Below, piece after piece: positions 48,836-58,350 of a stretch of DNA of 64,000 nt. Positions within the stretch are counted from its first letter, which is position 1. Every line of letters begins with the position of its first letter. The notes beneath the pieces are model-generated. The model was given only the letters and a program-made list of their open reading frames with translations, was not told where the DNA came from and did not search any database. Position numbers and translations under genes: made by a program. The stretch is from Oscillospiraceae bacterium (lineage in GTDB: Bacteria; Bacillota; Clostridia; Oscillospirales; CAG-382), in the NCBI GenBank assembly GCA_015064955.1, contig SVRD01000005.1, positions 54,978 to 118,977 of the forward strand. The letters are read 5' to 3'.

Positions 48836-50137
48836 TTATTTTATTTTACGTTTGTCGATAACGCGCTTCGCCTTGCCTTCACTGCGAGGAAGCGAGCCGT
48901 ATTCAACAAAACGTATGCTTGCATGGACGTTAAGGGTGCTTTGCATCGCGCCTTCAAGCTTCTTTCTTGCCGTTTCAAGATCCTTTACGGTATCCGAGAA
49001 GGTTTCGGCGGACATTTCGACGTCTACCGTGAGAGTGTCCAAATTGTTGACTCTGTCTACGGTGATGATATAGTTGGGCTGCATACCCTGAGAGAGCAAT
49101 ACGTGCTCGATCTGCGAGGGGAACACGTTTACGCCGCGAATAATAAGCATATCGTCGCTTCTGCCGACGGGCTTGGACATACGCACTGTGGTTCTTCCGC
49201 AGGCACACTTCTCGTGAGTGAGCGAGCAGAGGTCGCGGGTGCGGTAACGGATAAGAGGAAGTGCCTCCTTGCCGATACAGGTGAACACCAATTCGCCCAC
49301 CTCGCCGTCGGGGAGAACCTCGAGTGTTTCGGGGTCGATAACCTCGGGGTAGAAATAGTCCTCGTTCACGTGCATACCGTTGTGGCATTCGCAGTCGAAG
49401 GAAACGCCGGGGCCGGCAATCTCGGAAAGACCGTAGATATCGTATGCCTCGATGCCTAAAAGCTCTTCGATCTGCTTGCGCATTTCATCGGTCCAGGGCT
49501 CTGCACCGAAGATACCTGCGCGGAGCTTTAAATTCTCGAGAGGAATATTGTTGTCGCGGCGGTATTCGCCGAGATAGAGAGCATAGGAGGGAGTACAGCA
49601 AAGCACGGTAGAGCCGAAATCCTGGAAGATCTGCAGCTGACGCGCCGTGTTGCCGGTGGAAACGGGAATCGCGGTGGCACCGAGCCATTCGGCACCGTAG
49701 TGTAGTCCCAAGCCGCCGGTGAAAAGTCCGTAGCCGTAGGAAACGTGAACTATATCGTCCTTACTGCCGCCGGTCGCAACGATCGCGCGTGCCGCGCTTT
49801 CAGCCCAAACGTCGATATCGTTTTTGGTATATCCGACAACAGTCTGCTTCCCCGTTGTTCCCGACGATGCGTGAACACGCACAAGCTCGCTGTTGGGAAC
49901 GGCAAACAAGCCGTAGGGATAATTGTCGCGCAGATCGGTCTTTAAGGTAAACGGAAGCTTTACAATATCGTCGATCGACTTGATATCGTCGGGGGAAACA
50001 CCCGCTTCGTCAAGCTTCTGCTTGTAAAAGGGCACGTTGTCATACGCATTTTTTACCATTTTCTTGAGACGTTCTGTCTGGAGCGCCTTCATTTCACTTC
50101 GTGAGGCACATTCTACCTCGGGCTTAAGAATTCCCAT
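48836..50137 (-). CDS. paaK: Phenylacetate-CoA ligase, copy 1 (downstream)
   Basis: The 433-residue adenylate-forming enzyme has the ATP loop VHASSGTTGKQTVVGYT (about 90-106), YGLFTGGLGLHYGAE (about 135), YGLSEIAGPGVSF (about 235) and the C-terminal RSDDMLIIRGVNVFPSQIE with the hinge. It interconverts aryl acid plus ATP and aryl-CoA. With IorAB, which makes aryl-acetyl-CoA from aryl-pyruvate, it can work in reverse to form ATP. It lies 26 bases after iorB and 24 bases before the ACT gene. It shares most motifs with copy 2 at 52554-53876 but differs in many positions, so the two are old paralogues. Confidence 0.9.
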   Translation of the reverse strand: MGILKPEVECASRSEMKALQTERLKKMVKNAYDNVPFYKQKLDEAGVSPDDIKSIDDIVKLPFTLKTDLRDNYPYGLFAVPNSELVRVHASSGTTGKQTVVGYTKNDIDVWAESAARAIVATGGSKDDIVHVSYGYGLFTGGLGLHYGAEWLGATAIPVSTGNTARQLQIFQDFGSTVLCCTPSYALYLGEYRRDNNIPLENLKLRAGIFGAEPWTDEMRKQIEELLGIEAYDIYGLSEIAGPGVSFDCECHNGMHVNEDYFYPEVIDPETLEVLPDGEVGELVFTCIGKEALPLIRYRTRDLCSLTHEKCACGRTTVRMSKPVGRSDDMLIIRGVNVFPSQIEHVLLSQGMQPNYIITVDRVNNLDTLTVDVEMSAETFSDTVKDLETARKKLEGAMQSTLNVHASIRFVEYGSLPRSEGKAKRVIDKRKIK

Positions 50138-50163
50138 TGTGTTTTGCTCCTTTTATGTAAAAA

Positions 50164-50736
50164 CTAAATATTGTAGCCGAGATCAAACGCCTTTTCGTTC
50201 ACGGCAACCGTTTTCGGAGGTACGGTCGCACGGATAGCCTCGAGACATTCGTTTCTGTCAAATCCCAACTGCTTTGCGGCAATACCCAAAAGCACGATAT
50301 TGACAGCCTTTGCACTTCCCGCCTGCTCGGCAAGCGAAAGCGCATCTGCGGAAATAACCTTTACTCCCGCGTTTTCGATCTTCTGAAGAATATTTTCGGG
50401 ATATTCGGCGTTGCCCATAATAACCGGCATCGGATCGATCTCTGCGGTGTTGGAAATGATCACACCGCCCTTTTTGAGATAAGGAAGCCAACGTGCGCTT
50501 TCGAGCGCCTCGAACGAGATCATCATATCAGCCTCGCCCTTATCTATAACCGGAGAAAACACCTTTTCGCCCGCGCGAACGTAGGTGACTACACTGCCGC
50601 CGCGCTGACTCATACCGTGAACCTCGCTGACCTTTACGTCGAGTCCCGAATCAATGAATATCTTACCCATAAGCTTGGAGGCGAGCAAGGTACCCTGACC
50701 GCCGACGCCGACGATAAGTATATTAATGGAATTCAT
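50164..50736 (-). CDS. iorB: Indolepyruvate:ferredoxin oxidoreductase, beta subunit
   Basis: The 190-residue gamma-type domain protein starts NSINILIVGVGGQGTLLASK, the standard motif for 2-oxoacid:ferredoxin oxidoreductase gamma domains. GMSQRGGSVVTYVR near 43 contacts the CoA or partner subunit. It pairs with IorA to oxidise aryl-pyruvates to aryl-acetyl-CoA, CO2 and reduced ferredoxin. Ribosome binding site AAGGAGG. It begins 15 bases after iorA. Confidence 0.93.
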   Translation of the reverse strand: MNSINILIVGVGGQGTLLASKLMGKIFIDSGLDVKVSEVHGMSQRGGSVVTYVRAGEKVFSPVIDKGEADMMISFEALESARWLPYLKKGGVIISNTAEIDPMPVIMGNAEYPENILQKIENAGVKVISADALSLAEQAGSAKAVNIVLLGIAAKQLGFDRNECLEAIRATVPPKTVAVNEKAFDLGYNI

Positions 50737-50751
50737 TATGCTCCTCCTCCT

Positions 50752-52539
50752 TTAATCAACCTTATTGATCGCGCCGAGACGGCAGGTTTCAACACAAACA
50801 CCGCAGCCCAGGCACTGATTCTGATCGATAACCGCTTTGGTCTTGCCGTTTTCCTGCTTCTTCTGCGAGATAGCGGGACAGCCGACCTTCAAGCACGCCT
50901 TACAGCCGACACACTTCGCCGCATCGACAACAAGCGCCTTCGGGTGCTTGACGCTTTTAAGAAGCGCGCAGGGTCTTCTCGAAATGACGAGCGAGGGCTC
51001 CTCTGCCGCCAATTCCTCCTCGACGATTGCCTTTGTCGCTTTGATATCAAAGGGATCGACAACGCGCACGCGGTTGATACCGATCGCCCTTGCGAGTGCT
51101 TCGAGGTCGACAGCTGTTGTCGGGTCGCCCTTGATGGTTTTGCCGTTTAAGGGGTTGTTCTGGTGGCCTGTCATACCGGTTATCGAGTTATCGAGCACGA
51201 TAACGGTAGAAATACCCTTGTTATAAACGATATCTATAAGTCCGGTAATACCCGAATGGATAAACGTCGAGTCGCCGATAACGGCAACCGATCTCTTCGC
51301 CGCCTCGCTTCCTCTTGCGGTATTATATCCGTGAAGCGCGGAGACCGAAGCACCCATACAAACGCAGGTATCCATCATCGAAAGCGGAGCCTGCGCGCCG
51401 AGAGTATAACAGCCGATATCGCCGCTGACGTAAAGATTCAGACTCTTGAGCGAATAGTAAAGTCCTCTGTGCGGACAGCCCGCGCAAAGCACGGGGGGAC
51501 GTGCGGGAATATCGCAATCGAGCGAAATATATTCCTTTTCGGTACCGAAAACAGCCTTTTCGATGATAGACTGATTATATTCGCCGAGCGGAGAGAATAC
51601 CTCTCTCTTGAGGTCATCAATGCCTCTTCTGCCGATAACCTTTACACCGAGCTTGATACAGTGTGTTTCGATAATATCGTCGAGCTCCTCGATAACGTAG
51701 AGCGTTTTTACCTTTTTCGAGAAATCAACGATAGCCTTTCTCGGAAGCGGATTTACCATACCGAGCTTCAGATAGCTTGCCTTTTCGCCCAAAGCCTCAC
51801 GCGCATAGACGTAGGTCGAGCCTGCCGCGATAATGCCGATCTCGTCGGAAAAGAGTTCTTCCTTATTGACACCGAGCGTGAATGCCTCGGTATCGCCCCA
51901 AAGCGAAAGGTCTTCGTTGCGGTCTTCGACCTTGGCGTGAGCCTTTCTTGCCATCGCGGGCATCATAACGTTCTTCATAACGTCGCGCTTATAGGGCTTT
52001 AATTCAACCTCCTTGCGCTCCGAAACGCTGACAAGCGAGCGTGAATGCGAAATTCTTGTCGAAAGTCTCAAAAGCACGGGAGTATCGTATTTTTCAGAGA
52101 TGTCATAGGCGATTTTTGTGAAATCGAGTGCCTCCTGGCTGTCGGACGGCTCGAGCATCGGGACCTTTGCCGCGATAGCGTGGTGGCGGGAATCCTGCTC
52201 GTTCTGCGAGGAGTGCATACCGGGGTCGTCGGCAACGGCACATACCATACCGCCGTTTACGCCGATATAGGAGGCGGTGTAGAGCGGGTCTGCGGCAACG
52301 TTGAGACCGACGTGCTTCATCGCACAGAACGATCTTGCGCCGCCGAACGATGCGCCGATCGCAACCTCAAAGGCAACCTTTTCGTTGGGCGCCCATTCGG
52401 AATATATTTCTTCGTATTTGCTCACCGCTTCGGTGATTTCGGTGCTCGGAGTACCGGGATAGGAGGAAACGACTCTGACGCCTGCTTCATAAAGCCCCTG
52501 TGCGACAGCCTCGTTACCCAAAAGAAGCTTCTTTTCCAT
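50752..52539 (-). CDS. iorA: Indolepyruvate:ferredoxin oxidoreductase, alpha subunit
   Basis: The 595-residue subunit has an N-terminal pyrimidine-binding domain (about 1-170; SSYPGTPSTEITEAV, EVAIGASFGGARSF) and the central transketolase-C-like part. The TPP-binding domain (about 370-520) has GCPHRGLYYSL, GDIGCYTLGAQAPL and the GDSTFIHSGITGL...DNSITGMTGHQNNP metal-TPP motif. Two [4Fe-4S] clusters are at the C-terminus (CVGCKACLKVGCP and CLGCGVCVETC). All cysteines for both clusters are present. Confidence 0.95.
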   Translation of the reverse strand: MEKKLLLGNEAVAQGLYEAGVRVVSSYPGTPSTEITEAVSKYEEIYSEWAPNEKVAFEVAIGASFGGARSFCAMKHVGLNVAADPLYTASYIGVNGGMVCAVADDPGMHSSQNEQDSRHHAIAAKVPMLEPSDSQEALDFTKIAYDISEKYDTPVLLRLSTRISHSRSLVSVSERKEVELKPYKRDVMKNVMMPAMARKAHAKVEDRNEDLSLWGDTEAFTLGVNKEELFSDEIGIIAAGSTYVYAREALGEKASYLKLGMVNPLPRKAIVDFSKKVKTLYVIEELDDIIETHCIKLGVKVIGRRGIDDLKREVFSPLGEYNQSIIEKAVFGTEKEYISLDCDIPARPPVLCAGCPHRGLYYSLKSLNLYVSGDIGCYTLGAQAPLSMMDTCVCMGASVSALHGYNTARGSEAAKRSVAVIGDSTFIHSGITGLIDIVYNKGISTVIVLDNSITGMTGHQNNPLNGKTIKGDPTTAVDLEALARAIGINRVRVVDPFDIKATKAIVEEELAAEEPSLVISRRPCALLKSVKHPKALVVDAAKCVGCKACLKVGCPAISQKKQENGKTKAVIDQNQCLGCGVCVETCRLGAINKVD

Positions 52540-52553
52540 ATTATATCTTACCT

Positions 52554-53876
52554 TTACTTTTCGTTTCTTAAATCGAGCACACGCTTTGCCTTGCCGGTGA
52601 AGCGCTCGATAGAGTTGGGCTCTACAAGCGTTACCTTGATGGCGATGCCCAAAATGTTTTTGATATTGTCCTGAATACGCTTCTGGAGTGCGACAAGCTC
52701 GCTGTAACGGTCAAGCAGACCGCCGTCGATAAGCTCTACGCGCACCTCCATAGAGTCGGAATAGTTTTCTCTGCGGAGCACGATAAGGTAGTTCGGGCTG
52801 ATCTCGGTCATGCCGACGAGCGCGCTTTCCACCTGAGAGGGAAATACGTTTACGCCGCGAACCTTTATCATATCGTCGCTTCTGCCGATGATCTTGTGCA
52901 TTCTCGCGCTGGTTCTTCCGCACTTGCAGGGCTCGTAGTTGATGTTTGTAATATCCTTTGTGCGATAACGAAGCATCGGGAGACCGCGCTTTGTAAGGTT
53001 GGTCACGACAAGCTCGCCGGTCTCGCCCTTGTCGAGCACGTTGCCGCTCGCCGAATCGATAACCTCGCAATAAAAATGGTCCTCGTGGATATGCAAGCCG
53101 TCGCGGTAGATGCATTCGCCCGACATACCGGGGCCGTTGAGCTCGGACATACCGTAGTTATCGGTACAGAAGATACCCGTGCCCCAATGTCTTTCGATCT
53201 CGGCACGCATTTCGGGAGTACTGCCCTCGCTGCCGAGGATACCGTATTTGAGCTTGTACATATCCATCGGATATTTATCCTGCATTCCTCTTGCCGCCTC
53301 GGCGAGATACATACAGTATGACGGTGTCGCAACGATCGCATCGGTTCCGAAGTCGCGCATAAATTTAAGCTGCTTTTCGGTGTTGCCCGAGCTTGTCGGG
53401 ACAACGACCGCACCGATCTTTTCGAGACCGTAGTGCAAGCCGAGCGCGCCGGTAAACATACCGTAGCCGAAGCAGATCTGCACGATAGTGCGCTCTGTCG
53501 CGCCTGCGGCAACGGCAACGCGCGCAACCTGCTCCGACCAATGCTCCATATCCTCGCGGGTATAGGCAACGACAGTCGGGTTGCCGGTAGTGCCCGAGGA
53601 GGCGTGGATACGCAAGATCTTTTCCATCGGAACCGATATCATTCCGAACGGATAGGTATCGCGCAGGTCGGCTTTGGTGGTATAGGGTATGTATTCGATA
53701 TCCGAAAGGCACTTTATCTTGTCTGCCGTAACGCCCGCCTTTGCAAGACGCTTTGAGTAAAATTCGGAATTCTTTTCGCAGTAATCTACAAGCGATTTAA
53801 GCCGCTCGAGCTGAAGTGCCTCCATCTCCTTGCGGGACATACACTCCATTTCCTTGTTGAAAATTCTGTTTTCCAT
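52554..53876 (-). CDS. paaK: Phenylacetate-CoA ligase, copy 2 (upstream)
   Basis: The 440-residue enzyme is the first gene of the operon. ATP loop RIHASSGTTGNPTVVAYT (about 90), FGYGMFTGALGLHYG, DNYGMSELNGPGMS (about 237) and RSDDMIKVRGVNVFPSQVE mark it as PaaK-type. It probably serves a different aryl or branched acid from copy 1, giving the pathway two ligases for one oxidoreductase. iorA follows after 14 bases. Confidence 0.9.
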   Translation of the reverse strand: MENRIFNKEMECMSRKEMEALQLERLKSLVDYCEKNSEFYSKRLAKAGVTADKIKCLSDIEYIPYTTKADLRDTYPFGMISVPMEKILRIHASSGTTGNPTVVAYTREDMEHWSEQVARVAVAAGATERTIVQICFGYGMFTGALGLHYGLEKIGAVVVPTSSGNTEKQLKFMRDFGTDAIVATPSYCMYLAEAARGMQDKYPMDMYKLKYGILGSEGSTPEMRAEIERHWGTGIFCTDNYGMSELNGPGMSGECIYRDGLHIHEDHFYCEVIDSASGNVLDKGETGELVVTNLTKRGLPMLRYRTKDITNINYEPCKCGRTSARMHKIIGRSDDMIKVRGVNVFPSQVESALVGMTEISPNYLIVLRRENYSDSMEVRVELIDGGLLDRYSELVALQKRIQDNIKNILGIAIKVTLVEPNSIERFTGKAKRVLDLRNEK

Positions 53877-53970
53877 TATTTATTCTCCTTCAGAGAGATA
53901 TTTCTTTATTTGTGTATCTATGCTCACCGCGATAACCGAAACGAGTGAAGCGACATTGTAATTCTGAATT

Positions 53971-53999
53971 ATTATACTACCTTTTCTTGCAAATTGCAA
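53971..53999 (-). promoter_or_regulatory. Promoter of the paaK-iorAB-paaK-ACT operon
   Basis: On the minus strand TTGCAA (53999-53994), 17-base spacer, TATAAT (53976-53971), followed by a ~90-base leader without a fold I recognise. Confidence 0.65.
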
Positions 54000-54083
54000 T
54001 AGCGCAATACCAAATTAAAGCAAATTAAAGCCTCTTTTTTGAAGTATTTTTTGCCACAGATTGCAAAACCGCCTTTCCTTCGG

Positions 54084-54127
54084 ACAAAAAGCAGGGCTGT
54101 GCCCGCGGGTTGACCGAAAGCACAGCC
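54084..54127 (-). terminator. Terminator of nrdR
   Basis: Stem GGCTGTGC / GCACAGCC (54095-54102, 54120-54127) with a smaller GC-rich stem in the loop; the minus strand ends CTGCTTTTTG. Confidence 0.65.
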
Positions 54128-54147
54128 GAAAAACCTTGAAATTTATA

Positions 54148-54603
54148 TTATTTTTCTGCAAGAAGTCTTTGCAATTCGTCCATAAACGCGCCGATATCCT
54201 TGAACTGACGGTATACCGATGCAAAGCGGATATATGCGACCTCGTCGAGCCCCTTCAGCTTGTCCATAACCATTTCGCCGATACGGTCGGAGGTGATTTC
54301 GTTCTGAAGAGTGTTTTGAAGTGCGTTTTCGATTTCGGAAACAGCCGCGTCCATCTGCGAAAGGGTTACCTGACGTTTATCGCAGGCGCGAATGATCGAA
54401 TTCAAAATCTTGTTGCGGTCAAAAGTCTCGCGCGAGAGATCCTTTTTAATAACGATGAGCGGAAGTGTTTCGATATTTTCATAGGTGGTAAAGCGCTTTT
54501 GACATTCAAGACATTCGCGGCGGCGGCGGATAGAGCTTCCGTCGGAAGAGGGGCGCGAATCTATTACCTTGCTTTCGCTATGTCCGCAAGAAGGGCATTT
54601 CAT
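54148..54603 (-). CDS. nrdR: Transcriptional regulator NrdR
   Basis: The 151-residue repressor of ribonucleotide reductase genes has an N-terminal zinc ribbon, [17 protein letters not shown] ... [17 protein letters not shown] (four Cys in two CxxC pairs). The ATP-cone domain follows (about 49-139; [26 protein letters not shown]), which senses ATP/dATP. The start is the ATG after GGAGG; an upstream extension has no such site. No nrd gene is in the window. Confidence 0.96.
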   Translation of the reverse strand: MKCPSCGHSESKVIDSRPSSDGSSIRRRRECLECQKRFTTYENIETLPLIVIKKDLSRETFDRNKILNSIIRACDKRQVTLSQMDAAVSEIENALQNTLQNEITSDRIGEMVMDKLKGLDEVAYIRFASVYRQFKDIGAFMDELQRLLAEK

Positions 54604-54634
54604 AAATAATTCCTCCGCTGTATAAGATGCTTTG

Positions 54635-54663
54635 ATTATAACATATTCATCGCCGTTTGTAAA
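54635..54663 (-). promoter_or_regulatory. Promoter of nrdR
   Basis: On the minus strand TTTACA (54663-54658), 17-base spacer, TATAAT (54640-54635). Confidence 0.65.
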
Positions 54664-54694
54664 GCAAATTTTACTTTTCGCAATCCGAAAGGCA

Positions 54695-54723
54695 TTGACT
54701 TGGAGGAAAAAGTAGTGTAATAT
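54695..54723 (+). promoter_or_regulatory. Promoter of the ABC exporter operon
   Basis: TTGACT (54695-54700), 17-base spacer, TAATAT (54718-54723), 31 bases before the ATPase gene; divergent from nrdR. Confidence 0.6.
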
Positions 54724-54753
54724 AGCCTTATATATCAAAGAAAGGAATCCGAA

Positions 54754-55644
54754 ATGGTACTTGAACTTAAAAATATCACCAAAAGCTTCGGCACAAAGGA
54801 AGTTCTCAAGGGTATCTCGCTTTCGACCGAGGGCGGAAAGGCTTTCGGTCTGCTCGGCAGAAACGGCGCGGGCAAAACCACGGCACTGCGTATACTTATG
54901 GGCGTTTTCCCTGCCGACAGCGGCGATGTACTTATAGACGGCAAGAAAATCGATCGCAAAATGGTAAAGATCGGTTATCTTCCCGAGGAACGCGGACTTT
55001 ATCCGAAAAAGAAGATCATCGACCAGCTCGTTTACTTTGCCGAGCTGAAGGGAATGAACCGCGCAGACGCGGTAAAATCTATCGACTATTGGCTCTCAAG
55101 GCTCGAAATGAGCGAGTACAGAGACAAAAGGCTCGACACTCTCTCAAAGGGCAACCAGCAAAAGATACAGCTTATCACAACACTCACCCACGACCCGCAG
55201 ATAATCATTCTCGACGAGCCGTTTTCGGGACTCGACCCTGTAAACGCGATGCTTTTGAAAAGCGTCGTGCTCGAGGAGATAGAAAAGGGCAAGATAGTTC
55301 TTTTCTCGAGCCACCAGATGAGCTATATCGAGGAATTCTGCGACAGGATCGCGATCCTCAACGGCGGCAAAACCGCACTCCACGGCGAGCTTACCGAGAT
55401 CAAGCGCAACTACCCGCGCGACCGTCTCACCGTCCGTTCGCCGCAATACCAAGAAATATTGACCGATTTCGGCGAAAAATGCAAATATATTTCCGATGAC
55501 AGCGTACTGCTCAGGCTCGACGACGAATCCGAAAAGCCCGAAATCATGCGCAGCTTGATCGACAAATACGATATCGACGAGGTGAAGGTATTTGAGCCCT
55601 CGCTGAACGATATCTTCGTCGAATACGCGGACAAGGAGGTATGA
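54754..55644 (+). CDS. ABC transporter ATP-binding protein, NatA-like
   Basis: The 296-residue ATPase has Walker [13 protein letters not shown] (about 35), the Q-loop [16 protein letters not shown], signature [10 protein letters not shown] (about 131), Walker [13 protein letters not shown] (about 151) and switch His in [19 protein letters not shown] is typical for the NatA/DUF4162 group, which carries the extra C-terminal domain seen here (about 220-296). It pairs with the permease that follows with a four-base overlap. Substrate unknown; NatAB exports sodium in Bacillus. Confidence 0.88.
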   Translation: MVLELKNITKSFGTKEVLKGISLSTEGGKAFGLLGRNGAGKTTALRILMGVFPADSGDVLIDGKKIDRKMVKIGYLPEERGLYPKKKIIDQLVYFAELKGMNRADAVKSIDYWLSRLEMSEYRDKRLDTLSKGNQQKIQLITTLTHDPQIIILDEPFSGLDPVNAMLLKSVVLEEIEKGKIVLFSSHQMSYIEEFCDRIAILNGGKTALHGELTEIKRNYPRDRLTVRSPQYQEILTDFGEKCKYISDDSVLLRLDDESEKPEIMRSLIDKYDIDEVKVFEPSLNDIFVEYADKEV

Positions 55645-56897
55645 CGGTTATGAAGCAATTTAAAACGATACTCTCGTTCGAGCTCAAAAACTATTTCAAA
55701 AGCAAGGTTTTTGTCGGAACAACGATTTTCTTTGTCCTTGTTCTCGCTGTGGTAACGTTTATTCCGCGCATCGCCGACACGATCTCGAGCAGCGATGAAG
55801 CGACCGACGGCAACGAATCAAAGCCGATATTCGTCGTCAATGCCGACGACAAGGCGCTTTCCGAGCAATACGCGCTCGCATTCAAAGCCGCTTTCACCGA
55901 TTACGAGGTGGTTTCCGACACGCTTGACGAAAACGGTATTAAAGAAGTACTTTCCCACGAGCATATCGAATGTGTATTTGATATCACCTCGCCGACGACC
56001 TATATTTATTACGTGAACAACCTCTCGCTCTACGACTCCAACTATGTTCTCGGAAGCGAAATAATGCAGACCGTCTACCGCACGAATATGATGATTCAAA
56101 GCGGTATAAGCCCCGAGGACACTCTGACTATTCTTTCGACACAGATAACCGGCGAAAATATCAGTCTCGGCAAGGATCAGGTTCAAAACTTTTTCTATGC
56201 CTATATTATGATATTCGCACTCTATATAGTCATCATGCTCTACGGTCAGATGGTGACTACCAACGTCGCAACCGAAAAAAGCTCGCGCGCGATGGAGCTT
56301 CTTATCACCAGCGCCAACCCGACAAGTATGATGTTCGGCAAGGTATTTGCCTCCTGCATCGCAGGATTCACCCAGCTCGTTGCGATATTCGGCTCGGCTT
56401 TGCTGTTCTACAACATCAACCGCGAATATTGGGCAAGCTTTGAAATGGCAGAGCTCTTCTTCGATATCCCGCCCGCGCTTTTGGTATATATGCTCATATT
56501 CTTTATTCTCGGCTTCCTCATCTATGCATTTCTGTTCGGCGCGGTCGGCTCGACCGTTTCCAAGCTCGAGGAGGTCAACACCGCCATCACGCCGATAATG
56601 CTCATATTCGTCTTTATGTTTATCAGCGTTATGACCTCGATGGGAAGCGGAAACGTCGACAGCACTCTTATGAGGATCTGCTCGTATATCCCCTTCACTT
56701 CGCCGATGGCTATGTTTACAAGAATAGCGCTCTCCGACGTTGCGATGCACGAGATCATCATTTCGATCGCAATTCTCATCGGCTCGGTGTTCGGTGTCGG
56801 CTATATCGCCGCAAGGATCTACCGCATTGGCGTTCTTATGTACGGCACTCCGCCGAAGCTTGGCAATATTATAAAAATGGTCTTTGCAAAACGGTAA
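55641..56897 (+). CDS. ABC transporter permease, NatB-like
   Basis: The 418-residue ABC-2-type permease has an N-terminal membrane segment (about 22-45), a large extracytoplasmic domain (50-180) and five more membrane segments (about 182-410). EKSSRAMELLITSANPTSMMFGKV near 212 is the conserved cytoplasmic coupling loop. The large outside domain is typical of NatB/YhaP-type proteins. It ends 3 bases before a bidirectional terminator. Confidence 0.87.
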   Translation: MTVMKQFKTILSFELKNYFKSKVFVGTTIFFVLVLAVVTFIPRIADTISSSDEATDGNESKPIFVVNADDKALSEQYALAFKAAFTDYEVVSDTLDENGIKEVLSHEHIECVFDITSPTTYIYYVNNLSLYDSNYVLGSEIMQTVYRTNMMIQSGISPEDTLTILSTQITGENISLGKDQVQNFFYAYIMIFALYIVIMLYGQMVTTNVATEKSSRAMELLITSANPTSMMFGKVFASCIAGFTQLVAIFGSALLFYNINREYWASFEMAELFFDIPPALLVYMLIFFILGFLIYAFLFGAVGSTVSKLEEVNTAITPIMLIFVFMFISVMTSMGSGNVDSTLMRICSYIPFTSPMAMFTRIALSDVAMHEIIISIAILIGSVFGVGYIAARIYRIGVLMYGTPPKLGNIIKMVFAKR

Positions 56898-56900
56898 TAT

Positions 56901-56935
56901 AAAATCCTGCTTCAAGCGAAGCAGGATTTTCTTTT
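56901..56935. terminator. Bidirectional terminator
   Basis: Thirteen-base perfect stem AAAATCCTGCTTC / GAAGCAGGATTTT with loop AAGC, flanked by T-rich sequence on the right and serving both convergent units. Confidence 0.88.
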
Positions 56936-56942
56936 GTTTATC

Positions 56943-58331
56943 TTATTTATTCTTGAGCTTTTCGTCTATCGCGCTTGCGGCGGTTTTACCCGCGCCCATC
57001 GCGAGAATAACGGTTGCCGCACCGGTAACGGCGTCGCCGCCCGCATAAACGTTCTCGCGCGAGGTGAGTCCGTTTTCATCGGCGATGATTCCGCCCCATT
57101 TTTCGGTATCGAGTCCGTTTGTAGTCGATTTGATAAGCGGATTGGGCGAGGTGCCGATAGCCATAATAACGCAATCGACGTCGAGAACGAATTCGCTTCC
57201 CTCTTTAACAACAGGTCTTCTTCTGCCGGATGCATCGGGCTCGCCGAGTGTCATTTCGACACATTCCATACCGCCGACCATTCCGTTTTCACCCTTGAGG
57301 ATACGGGTCGGGTTGGTGAGAAGCTTGAAGATAACTCCCTCTTCCTTTGCGTGCTCGACCTCCTCTGCTCTTGCGGGGAGCTCGTCAAAGCCGCGGCGGT
57401 AAACTATGTATACCTCGTCGGCGCCCAAACGAAGCGCGCTTCTTGCCGCATCCATCGCAACGTTGCCGCCGCCACAGACCGCAACCTTCTTTGCACGGAA
57501 AATGGGGGTCTTGCTGTCCTCGCGGTATGCCTTCATCAAATTGATACGGGTGAGGAATTCGTTTGCCGAATAAACACCCTTTAAATTCTCGCCCTCGATG
57601 CCCATAAATCTGGGAAGACCCGCGCCCGAGCCGATAAATACAGCCTCAAAGCCCTCCTCTGTCATAAGCTCGTCGATAGAAATCGTCTTGCCGACAACGT
57701 AATTGGTCTTTATTTCAACACCGAGTGCTTTGAGAGTTTCGATCTCCTTTGCGACGATCGACTTGGGAAGACGGAATTCGGGAATACCGTATACCAAAAC
57801 GCCGCCCGCAACGTGCAAAGCCTCGAAAACAGTGACAGAATAGCCCTTTTTCGCCAAATCGCCCGCGCAAGCCAAGCCCGAGGGGCCCGAGCCGATAACG
57901 GCAACCTTGTGTCCGTTGCTCTTTACGGGTTGGGGGAGAGTATCACAGTGGGAATTGTGCCAATCGGCAACAAAGCGCTCGAGTCTGCCGATAGCGACCG
58001 GCTCGCCCTTGATACCGCGCACGCATTTGCTTTCGCACTGCGATTCCTGGGGACAGACTCTGCCGCAAACAGCGGGGAGCGAGCTTTGACGGGTGATGAC
58101 CTCATAAGCGCCCTCGAAATCACCCTCGGCAACGCGGGCGATGAATTCGGGGATAGCGATATTTACGGGACAGCCCGAAACGCAGGGACGGTTTTTGCAA
58201 TTAAGACAACGCTTTGCCTCGTCGATTGCCTGCTCCTCGGTATAGCCGAGTGCAACCTCTTTAAAATTGCGCGCTCTGACAAGAGCGTCCTGATGAGGCA
58301 TTTCGTTCTTTTTCAAAGACATATTAGGCAT
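56943..58331 (-). CDS. nfnB: NfnB, large subunit of NADH-dependent ferredoxin:NADP+ oxidoreductase (GltD-like)
   Basis: The 462-residue flavoprotein has an N-terminal ferredoxin-like region with Cys for two [4Fe-4S] clusters (CLNCKNRPCVSGCP about 43-56; CGRVCPQESQCESKC about 90-104). The FAD motif VAVIGSGPSGLACAGDLAKKG lies near 143 and the NADPH motif VAVCGGGNVAMDAARSA near 280. It was long annotated as glutamate synthase small chain. Paired with the next-door NAD/FAD protein, it is better explained as NfnB, which bifurcates electrons from NADPH to NAD+ and ferredoxin or the reverse. The start follows GGAGGGAGGAG. Confidence 0.88.
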   Translation of the reverse strand: MPNMSLKKNEMPHQDALVRARNFKEVALGYTEEQAIDEAKRCLNCKNRPCVSGCPVNIAIPEFIARVAEGDFEGAYEVITRQSSLPAVCGRVCPQESQCESKCVRGIKGEPVAIGRLERFVADWHNSHCDTLPQPVKSNGHKVAVIGSGPSGLACAGDLAKKGYSVTVFEALHVAGGVLVYGIPEFRLPKSIVAKEIETLKALGVEIKTNYVVGKTISIDELMTEEGFEAVFIGSGAGLPRFMGIEGENLKGVYSANEFLTRINLMKAYREDSKTPIFRAKKVAVCGGGNVAMDAARSALRLGADEVYIVYRRGFDELPARAEEVEHAKEEGVIFKLLTNPTRILKGENGMVGGMECVEMTLGEPDASGRRRPVVKEGSEFVLDVDCVIMAIGTSPNPLIKSTTNGLDTEKWGGIIADENGLTSRENVYAGGDAVTGAATVILAMGAGKTAASAIDEKLKNK

Positions 58332-58350
58332 TTTTGCTCCTCCCTCCCTA

